Source: Prevotellaceae bacterium UBA1786
GTDB taxonomy: Bacteria; Bacteroidota; Bacteroidia; Bacteroidales; Bacteroidaceae
NCBI GenBank assembly: GCA_002314525.1
Contig: DCGE01000074.1
Coordinates: 459 to 5,730, forward strand
Reading direction: 5' to 3'
Length of the DNA stretch: 5,272 nucleotides
The translations under genes were made by a program, and so were the position numbers. A model generated the notes under the pieces. That model did not search any database and was not told where the DNA came from. It worked only from the letters and a program-made list of their open reading frames with translations. This document shows positions 1-5,272 of this stretch, one piece after another. Position 1 is the first letter of the stretch, and each line of letters starts with the position of its first letter.

Positions 1-48
1 TTTGTATTGGAAAAGGCACTGAACAAGTATAAAGAGATAAAAGGGTAG
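1..48 (+). CDS. C-terminal end of an upstream gene (partial, unidentified)
   Basis: An open frame enters from the left edge and stops at TAG 46-48, giving the tail FVLEKALNKYKEIKG. The tail is lysine-rich and helix-like, as protein C-termini often are, but 15 residues are too few to recognise a family. The stop lies 6 bases before the likely TTG start of the phosphatase gene and in the same frame, so the two genes would be co-transcribed. I infer a gene end from the codon-like reading and the spacing; the frame could instead be chance. Confidence 0.45.
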   Translation, partial: FVLEKALNKYKEIKG

Positions 49-54
49 TACATT

Positions 55-885
55 TTGAACATTGAGCGATATAGTTTTGAGACACAGGCATTAGGCCTTG
101 AAAGGGTTATGAATGCCCGCGAACTTGGCGGGTATGTACTTCCTGACGGGAGGCGGATAAAGAAGGGTCTGCTGCTCAGGGGCGGTGGGCTCGGCATGGC
201 ATCTGACGATGATATCAAGCGTCTGGAAGAGGTCTTCAAAGTCAGTCTGGTATTTGATTTCAGGACTGAGGGTGAGGTGAAGCACCTGCCTGACAAATCA
301 CTTGTAAACAGCAGACATCAGTGGTTGCCGACTATTGATGAGAAGACTGAGAAGATCAAGGAATATACTCTTCCAAAGGAGGCATATGCCTGTCTGGATA
401 AGTTTGTCGTTGAGCACTGTAAGGATAAGGTAGTGCAGGATGTGGCGAAGCGGATGTATCCTTCGATTGTCAGCAATGAATATACCCAGTTGCAGTATGC
501 TGCTTTTCTTCAGGAGATTGTGATGAACGAAGGCGGTGTTTTCTACTGGCATTGTTCACAAGGTAAGGACAGAACAGGAATGGGTGCTGCTTTTCTGCTT
601 GCTGCTTTGGGTGCAGACAGAGATCTGATAGTAAAGGATTTTGAACTATCAAATGAATACTACAAAGATATAATTGCCAAACTCTGCAAGCAGGTAGTTG
701 ATGATGGTGGAGATGAAGAGGCTGTGAAAGTCGTGATGACTTTTGTAGGGGTGAATACTGAGTATTTCATTGAGTCGTTAGACCTCATAGAATCCCAATA
801 TGGCGGAATGGATAACTACCTCAAGAATGAGTTATGTCTGTCGGATGAAGATATTCAGATTCTCAGAGACAGGTTTTTAGAATAA
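55..885 (+). CDS. Tyrosine/serine protein phosphatase, IphP type
   Basis: This is a complete 276-residue protein of the cysteine-dependent phosphatase superfamily (Y_phosphatase3/IphP type), which removes phosphate from phosphotyrosine or phosphoserine, or sometimes from phosphoinositides. The family's N-terminal signature NARELGGY is at residues 20-27, DFRTE at 68-72, and the P-loop HCSQGKDRTG at 166-175, with nucleophile Cys167 and phosphate-binding Arg173. No signal peptide or membrane segment is seen, so it is probably cytoplasmic. The TTG start at 55 is preferred over ATG 109, because ATG 109 would remove the LGLERV segment that normally precedes NAR-LGGY. A TAG at 46-48 blocks any start further upstream. 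It sits 6 bases after the end of another gene and ends in a strong hairpin. The family and active site are clear, but the substrate is unknown and the neighbours give no hint of it. Confidence 0.93.
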   Translation: MNIERYSFETQALGLERVMNARELGGYVLPDGRRIKKGLLLRGGGLGMASDDDIKRLEEVFKVSLVFDFRTEGEVKHLPDKSLVNSRHQWLPTIDEKTEKIKEYTLPKEAYACLDKFVVEHCKDKVVQDVAKRMYPSIVSNEYTQLQYAAFLQEIVMNEGGVFYWHCSQGKDRTGMGAAFLLAALGADRDLIVKDFELSNEYYKDIIAKLCKQVVDDGGDEEAVKVVMTFVGVNTEYFIESLDLIESQYGGMDNYLKNELCLSDEDIQILRDRFLE

Positions 886-915
886 AAAATGCTCAGCATA
901 ACGCTGAGCATTTTT
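885..915. terminator. Bidirectional intrinsic terminator between convergent genes
   Basis: A perfect 13-bp inverted repeat (885-897 with 903-915) encloses a 5-base loop, ATAAC. The core is GCTCAGC/GCTGAGC plus one T-A pair, flanked by A5 on the left and T5 on the right. Read on either strand, the RNA has a GC-rich stem followed by a U-run. The left arm begins at the last base of the phosphatase stop codon, and the right arm ends 10 bases before the ligase stop codon. It can therefore end transcription of both convergent genes. Confidence 0.9.
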
Positions 916-925
916 ATTTAAATAC

Positions 926-2608
926 TTAGATATCTTCATTGAAATAGAGGAAACGTTTAATGCTGTGCTTTGGAGTCTTCTCGAATTCCTGATCATAGAC
1001 TTTGAATGTGGCAACCTGTTCGTATACTGGTAATTCTTGGTTGATGTCCTTACGGATCTTATCAAGTTCTTCGCTAAGTTCGGACTCATTAAGCCCTAAA
1101 GCAGTAACTTCATCAGGATCAAGATAGAGAAGACCACACAGACGACCATCTTTCTTACTTTGGATGACGATGCTTTCTGCGATTAGAGGAACAGAATTGA
1201 GTCTGTCTTCAATTTCTTCCGGGTAGATATTCTGACCATTGGCACTGAGAAGCATATTCTTGCAGCGTCCGCTGATAAACAAATAACCGTCTTCGTCAAT
1301 GGTTCCGAGATCGCCGGTATGATACCAACCTTCGCTATCGAGGGCTTTTGCCGTCTCTTCTTCATTCTTGAAATAGCCGAGCATAACATTATCACCCTTG
1401 CATAGGATCTCACCGACGATGTTATGAGGATCAGGGCTGTCAATGCGCAATTGCATTCTTGCAACTACTTTACCAGATGAAGCCAACTTGGTTTCGTAGT
1501 AGTGAGCGTAGGTAATCAGTGGTGCACATTCAGTTGCTCCGTAACCTACTGTATATTTGAACTTGATGTTATGAAGTATTGTTTCAACATCGCGGTTGAA
1601 TGCTGCCCCTCCGATAATTACCTCAAAGAAACGTCCTCCGAAAGCTGCCTCGATTCGGCTGTTGATCTTGTCTTTGACACGTCCGCTGATAACTGGCAGT
1701 TTTAGCAGGATCTTCATCTTCATACCCTGAAGTTTAGGCAGCACGGTCTTCTGCATGACTTTTTCTATGATAAGAGGTACAGAAACCATGAATGTAGGCC
1801 GTATCTCTGCAAAGGCATGGAAGATGATCGATGGACTTGGATTGCGTGTCAGGAAATATGTGTGCATACCGAGTGCCATTTCTGAGAGTACTTCGAATGC
1901 CAGACCATACATGTGAGCCATCGGAAGGAGTGAAACAACAGAACCTGGAGCGATGATTTTGCCTACTTGGTCGATGACAAACTGAACGTTTGACCAGATG
2001 GCACGGTTGGGAATCATCACACCTTTTGATTTTCCTGTACTTCCTGATGTGTAGTTGATTATAAGAAGATCTTCTCCGTCAGAACTGAACGGGTAATAAT
2101 GGATATCAGCTGGTGAAAAATTTGGATATTTCTCGGCAAATAGCCTGTCAACTTCATTATATACTTCGCTGATGTGTTCGTTTTCTGCTCTAAGAGGCTT
2201 GAAGTCAACGAGACTTATGATGTTTTTTACATTTAGAATTGCATCGGGATTAATGGCGTCCCATATCTTATCTCCTACAAATAGGAGTTTTGCTTCAGAA
2301 TGGTTAACTATGTTGTGTATCTGTTCTGCTTTGAATTCGTGCAAAATAGGAACAGCTACAGCTCCATATGTTGCTGTTGCGAGAAAGGCAATTGCCCATG
2401 TAGCTCTGTTACGGGAACAGATTGCAATTTTATCACCAGGAACAATGCCAATTTTTTGAAAGAGTATATGTAGTTTCTCAATCTCACGAGCGAGAGATTC
2501 GTAGGTGTAAGTATCACCCTTGTAGTCTGAGAGGGCTTGCTTTGTCCAGTTGTTTTTTACACTGGCCTCGAACAGGGCTATGTAGTTCTTGTCAGTATAA
2601 TTATTCAT
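926..2608 (-). CDS. AMP-binding long-chain acyl-CoA ligase-like protein
   Basis: This 560-residue member of the ANL (acyl-CoA synthetase) superfamily would activate a fatty or other carboxylic acid with ATP to an acyl-adenylate and then an acyl-CoA. Core motifs in order are the P-loop YTSGSTGKSKGV at residues 186-197, GGAAFNRDVE at 333-342, GYGATECAP at 355-363, WYHTGDLG at 428-435 and the hinge GYLFISGRCKNMLLSANG at 441-458, followed by NIYPEEIE. The overall pattern matches FadD/FAA-type ligases. The C-terminal A10 segment reads KTPKHSIKR (544-552), so Ser549 stands where the usual GK lysine is expected; Lys547 is nearby. ATG 2608 is chosen because a promoter element lies just upstream. The longer TTG 2665 reading would place the start inside or above that promoter. 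The protein has no signal peptide. The gene lies 81 bases after yigZ on the same strand. Ligase family is certain; chain-length preference is not determined. Confidence 0.93.
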   Translation of the reverse strand: MNNYTDKNYIALFEASVKNNWTKQALSDYKGDTYTYESLAREIEKLHILFQKIGIVPGDKIAICSRNRATWAIAFLATATYGAVAVPILHEFKAEQIHNIVNHSEAKLLFVGDKIWDAINPDAILNVKNIISLVDFKPLRAENEHISEVYNEVDRLFAEKYPNFSPADIHYYPFSSDGEDLLIINYTSGSTGKSKGVMIPNRAIWSNVQFVIDQVGKIIAPGSVVSLLPMAHMYGLAFEVLSEMALGMHTYFLTRNPSPSIIFHAFAEIRPTFMVSVPLIIEKVMQKTVLPKLQGMKMKILLKLPVISGRVKDKINSRIEAAFGGRFFEVIIGGAAFNRDVETILHNIKFKYTVGYGATECAPLITYAHYYETKLASSGKVVARMQLRIDSPDPHNIVGEILCKGDNVMLGYFKNEEETAKALDSEGWYHTGDLGTIDEDGYLFISGRCKNMLLSANGQNIYPEEIEDRLNSVPLIAESIVIQSKKDGRLCGLLYLDPDEVTALGLNESELSEELDKIRKDINQELPVYEQVATFKVYDQEFEKTPKHSIKRFLYFNEDI

Positions 2609-2638
2609 TTCTTTTTGCTCAATTAATAATTTAATGTG

Positions 2639-2665
2639 CAAAGTTAAGAAATTAATTTGAAACAA
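2639..2665 (-). promoter_or_regulatory. Bacteroidetes-type promoter for the acyl-CoA ligase gene
   Basis: The 81-base gap 2609-2689 is very AT-rich. On the minus strand it contains TAACTTTG (2646 down to 2639), an exact match to the Bacteroidetes -7 consensus TAnnTTTG. A TTG at 2665-2663, preceded by a T-run, could be the -33 element, but the 16-base spacing is shorter than the usual 19-21, so that half is weak. Transcription would begin near 2633, giving a leader of about 25 bases. The A-rich GCAAAAAGAA before the ATG, without a Shine-Dalgarno sequence, is normal for this phylum. Confidence 0.55.
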
Positions 2666-2689
2666 AAAAATATTCGGTGCTTTTTTTTA

Positions 2690-3295
2690 TTAGTGGCTGT
2701 CAATTAGCGAGAGCGTATCTATTTTCTGCAATCGGCTAATTAGTTGAGGCATGAGTGAACGTCGGATGCGAAGGGTCATAGAACAATCCGTGTCGTAGCC
2801 CTGCGATATGATTTTTGTATTGAGTTCCTTGACGACTTTCATCACTGAGTTCATCATCGGAAATTCAAATGTGAATGTCAAATCGTCATCAATTGTTTTT
2901 GTGATTATTTCTGCATTTGCAATAGCTTCGGATGCTGCTGCCTTATATGCTTGAATGAGGCCACTGGTGCCGAGCTTAATACCTCCGAAATATCTGATTA
3001 CTATGATTAATATGTCGGTTAATTCGTTGGAATTTATTTGGCCCAGAATAGGTTTGCCTGCTGTGCCAGAAGGTTCTCCATTATCATTTGCACGGAAATT
3101 GGTACGGTCTGGACCTATCATATACGCATAACAAGCGTGACGTGCATCAAAATATTTCTTCTGATAAGCCAAGACATATTCCTTGACTTCATCAATGCTT
3201 TGTACAGGAATGGCAAAAGCGAGAAACTTTGAACGTTTCTCGCTATATTGTCCTTCAGACAGCTTTTGTATTGTCTTGAATTCGTCGGATTGCAT
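2690..3295 (-). CDS. yigZ: YigZ/IMPACT family protein (UPF0029)
   Basis: This complete 201-residue protein belongs to the bacterial YigZ family, related to eukaryotic IMPACT, which modulates the translation-control kinase GCN2. The bacterial role is not settled; nucleic-acid or ribosome-related functions have been suggested from structures. The N-terminal UPF0029 domain carries DARHACYAY at residues 50-58, DNGEPSGTAGKPIL at 71-84 and RYFGGIKLGTSGL at 101-113. The C-terminal part (about 140-200) fits the small ferredoxin-like DUF1949 domain. Length is normal for the family. The ATG lies 3 bases after the DUF1015 stop codon, so it is almost certainly translated from the same message as serA and the DUF1015 gene. 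No catalytic function can be assigned from the sequence. Confidence 0.93.
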   Translation of the reverse strand: MQSDEFKTIQKLSEGQYSEKRSKFLAFAIPVQSIDEVKEYVLAYQKKYFDARHACYAYMIGPDRTNFRANDNGEPSGTAGKPILGQINSNELTDILIIVIRYFGGIKLGTSGLIQAYKAAASEAIANAEIITKTIDDDLTFTFEFPMMNSVMKVVKELNTKIISQGYDTDCSMTLRIRRSLMPQLISRLQKIDTLSLIDSH

Positions 3296-3298
3296 TAA

Positions 3299-4555
3299 TC
3301 AGTCAAGTTTGTGGATGACCAGACCGGAACGGAGTTTTGGTTCGAACCAAGTTGCCTTCGGTGGCATAATCTTTCCTGAGTCTGCAATATCCATTATCTG
3401 GGTCATTGTGACTGGATAGAGTGCGAGGGCTATTTTCATTTCACCAGAGTCGACGCGACGCATTAGTTCGCCCAGTCCGCGAAGTCCTCCAACAAAGTCT
3501 ATGCGTTTGTCCTTGCGCAGATCCTTGATTCCGAGAATATCGTCGAGAATGAGTCGTGATGATATATCGACGTCAAGAACACCGATAGGGTCGGAGTCGT
3601 CAAATGTACCTTGTCTGGCATCAAGGTGATACCATGTTCCATCCATGTAAAGAGAGAACTGGTGTAGGTGCTGTGGGCGGACTGTCGGAATTTCTTTGCC
3701 TTCGAGACGGGATACGATGAAATTCTTTTTAAGAACATCAAGAAATTGTTCCTCTGATAGTCCGTTGATATCTTTGACAACTCGGTTGTAGTCAAGAATC
3801 GTGAGCTGTGATGCTGGGAAACATACAGCCATGAAGTAGTTGTACTCTTCATCGCCGCGATGGTTCGGATTCATGCGAGCCTTTTCTGCGCCCACCAATG
3901 CTGCTGCTGCGGAACGATGATGACCGTCTGCAATATAGAGTGACGGCATTGCTGCAAAGCGTGCTGTGATGGCATCAATATCCGTTGTGTCGGAAATAAC
4001 CCAGAATTTATGACCAAAACCGTCAATAGGAGCAACGAAATCATATTCAGGTGCTGTTGATGCATACCGTGCAATGAGTGTATTGAGTACATCATCATCG
4101 GGATATGCGAAGAAAACAGGTTCAATGTTCGCATTGTTGACACGGACATGTTTCATTCGGTCCTCTTCCTTATCGGCACGTGTGAGTTCGTGTTTTTTGA
4201 TGGTTCCGTTGATATAGTCCTGGACGTATGCTCCAACTACCAATCCGTACTGCGTTTTGCCGTTCATGGTTTGAGCATAGATGTAATAATGCTCTTCTTC
4301 GTCCTGAATCAGCCAACCATTGTCCTGAAACTTCTGGAAGTGCTCAGCAGCGCTGACGTAAACACGTGGATCGTATTCACTAGTCCCCTCAGGAAAGTTG
4401 ATTTCCGGCTTGATGATGTGGTAGAGCGATTTTTCATTATCTCCAGCCTCAGCACGAGCCTCATCGGATTCAAGTACGTCGTATGGACGACTCTCAACTT
4501 GTTCAACCAGATCCTTTGGCGGACGGATTCCTTTGAATGGTTTTATTGTTGCCAT
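3299..4555 (-). CDS. DUF1015 family protein, in operon with serA
   Basis: This is a complete 418-residue soluble protein of the DUF1015 family. Signature segments are FKGIRPP near the N-terminus (7-13) with SRPYDV (22-27), HELTRADKEEDRMKHVR (122-138), YIADGHHRSAAAAL (207-220) and the C-terminal MPPKATWFEPKLRSGLVI (398-415). It has no signal peptide or membrane segment. The start is fixed by position: the ATG is 1 base after the serA stop codon, and yigZ begins 3 bases after its own stop codon. Established: conserved family, often next to serA in Bacteroidetes. Inference: the DGHHR motif resembles the DGxH/R active-site element of ParB-fold serine kinases (SerK, SbnI), and the neighbourhood suggests a phosphoserine or serine-phosphorylating activity. 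The family call is secure; the activity is a hypothesis. Confidence 0.92.
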   Translation of the reverse strand: MATIKPFKGIRPPKDLVEQVESRPYDVLESDEARAEAGDNEKSLYHIIKPEINFPEGTSEYDPRVYVSAAEHFQKFQDNGWLIQDEEEHYYIYAQTMNGKTQYGLVVGAYVQDYINGTIKKHELTRADKEEDRMKHVRVNNANIEPVFFAYPDDDVLNTLIARYASTAPEYDFVAPIDGFGHKFWVISDTTDIDAITARFAAMPSLYIADGHHRSAAAALVGAEKARMNPNHRGDEEYNYFMAVCFPASQLTILDYNRVVKDINGLSEEQFLDVLKKNFIVSRLEGKEIPTVRPQHLHQFSLYMDGTWYHLDARQGTFDDSDPIGVLDVDISSRLILDDILGIKDLRKDKRIDFVGGLRGLGELMRRVDSGEMKIALALYPVTMTQIMDIADSGKIMPPKATWFEPKLRSGLVIHKLD

Positions 4556-4556
4556 A

Positions 4557-5272
4557 TTATTTGTTTACCTGGAACTTAGTGATTCCGTCGCGTAGGAAAC
4601 CTACAATCTGTTGTGCAGCAGCAATACCTGCATTTATGTTTGCCTCTGCAGTCTGGGCACCCATTTTCTTTGGTGTGGAGAAATATCTTCCGTCAAATTC
4701 CTTGAATTTTCCATCAGCATCAGGCATGATGTCAGTAACATATTTAAGGTCAAGACGTTCGTTCATCAACTCAATAAGTTCATCCTCATTGATTACTTCC
4801 TTGCGAGCTGTGTTGATGAGAATGGCATTCTTCTTCATTGATGAAACGAGTTCACGGTTGATGCTCTTTGATGTTTCAGGAGTAGCAGGGATATGCAGGC
4901 TTATTATGTCGCAGAGTTGGAAAAGTTCCTTCTGAGATGGTACGGCATGAACACCTGCTGCTTCGATGACTTCTGCAGGACAATATGCATCGTATGCATA
5001 GCAGTCCATACCGAATCCCTTTGCGATGCGTGCTACATTACGGCCTACATTGCCAAATGCAAGAATGCCCAGTTTCTTGCCAAGAAGTTCTGTACCTGCT
5101 TTGCCGTTGAAGAAATTACGGACTGCATACACAAGAAGACCGAATACGAGTTCGGCTACTGCATTTGAGTTCTGGCCAGGAGTGTTCATTACAACAACAC
5201 CGTGAGCTGTAGCAGCCTCAAGGTCAACATTGTCATAACCAGCACCTGCGCGAACCACGATCTTGAGGTTCT
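4557..5272 (-). CDS. serA: D-3-phosphoglycerate dehydrogenase, short form (partial, N-terminus outside window)
   Basis: This D-2-hydroxyacid dehydrogenase would oxidise 3-phosphoglycerate with NAD to 3-phosphohydroxypyruvate, the first step of serine synthesis. About 237 C-terminal residues are present, and roughly 65-70 are missing beyond the right edge if the protein has the usual ~305 residues. Visible parts are the substrate-loop RAGAGYDNVD (5252-5223), the NAD-binding turn LAFGNVGRN near 5065-5040, the catalytic-Arg motif NTARKEVIN (Arg at 4805-4803) and TPKKMGAQT near 4676-4650. Lys (4670-4668) stands where most relatives have catalytic His, as in the type IIIK enzymes of Bacteroidetes and Entamoeba. 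There is no C-terminal ACT domain, so the serine feedback of E. coli SerA is not expected by that route. The GTG at 5258 is an internal Val codon, since the frame continues upstream as NLKI. It probably leads the operon with DUF1015 and yigZ, with serC upstream. A different 2-hydroxyacid substrate is possible but less likely. Confidence 0.9.
   Translation of the reverse strand, partial: NLKIVVRAGAGYDNVDLEAATAHGVVVMNTPGQNSNAVAELVFGLLVYAVRNFFNGKAGTELLGKKLGILAFGNVGRNVARIAKGFGMDCYAYDAYCPAEVIEAAGVHAVPSQKELFQLCDIISLHIPATPETSKSINRELVSSMKKNAILINTARKEVINEDELIELMNERLDLKYVTDIMPDADGKFKEFDGRYFSTPKKMGAQTAEANINAGIAAAQQIVGFLRDGITKFQVNK

Noticed and set aside
109..111. ATG 109 as the phosphatase start
   Set aside because: It would begin the protein directly at NARELGGY and lose the LGLERV segment expected before it, while the frame is open back to TTG 55 just after the preceding gene.
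2172..2459. Plus-strand open frame of 95 codons
   Set aside because: It lies wholly inside the ligase gene on the opposite strand, whose motifs are unmistakable. The translation has no recognisable domain and many Cys/Met residues typical of a shadow frame.
2664..2688. A-run/T-run hairpin after yigZ as a terminator
   Set aside because: The seven A-T pairs around a 10-base loop have no GC core. The stretch is better explained as the AT-rich upstream part of the ligase promoter, and any terminator activity would be weak.
4148..4579. Plus-strand open frame of 143 codons
   Set aside because: It is antisense to the DUF1015 gene, which has family motifs along its whole length. The hydrophobic-looking translation has no coherent membrane or signal pattern.
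5256..5258. GTG as the start of serA
   Set aside because: The frame stays open to the window edge, and the codons before it read NLKI, which continues the conserved strand leading to RAGAGYDNVD. The true start is outside the window.

Overview
The window looks like chromosomal DNA of a Bacteroidales bacterium (Prevotella/Segatella or Bacteroides type), although the species cannot be named from it. Three things point there: a TAnnTTTG promoter element of the Bacteroidetes kind, start codons without clear Shine-Dalgarno sequences, and a short D-3-phosphoglycerate dehydrogenase with a Lys where most relatives have the catalytic His, followed directly by a DUF1015 gene. The coding content is dense and ordinary. 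I see no mobile element, CRISPR array, tRNA or rRNA.

Layout: positions 1-48 hold the last codons of a plus-strand gene. It is followed after 6 bases by a complete plus-strand tyrosine/serine phosphatase of the IphP type (55-885). A 13-bp hairpin at 885-915 separates this from the minus-strand genes and can work as a terminator in both directions. Every other gene is on the minus strand. Read in the direction of transcription (right to left) they are serA (cut by the right edge of the window), a DUF1015 gene, a YigZ/IMPACT-family gene and an AMP-binding acyl-CoA ligase.

The first three minus-strand genes are separated by only 1 and 3 bases and are almost certainly one operon. Its upstream end, where serC would be expected by analogy with other Bacteroidetes, lies beyond the window. 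The ligase follows after 81 AT-rich bases that contain their own promoter-like element, so it is probably a separate or additional transcription unit. SerA starts serine synthesis from 3-phosphoglycerate. The tight coupling of the uncharacterised DUF1015 protein to it is the most interesting functional hint here: its DGHHR motif resembles the active-site motif of SerK/SbnI-type serine kinases, suggesting a role at the phosphoserine/serine step. The ligase (fatty acid activation) and the phosphatase have no evident metabolic link to serine.

I did not find a clearly new multi-gene system. The points worth a second look are active-site substitutions in SerA and the ligase, and the possible activity of the DUF1015 protein.
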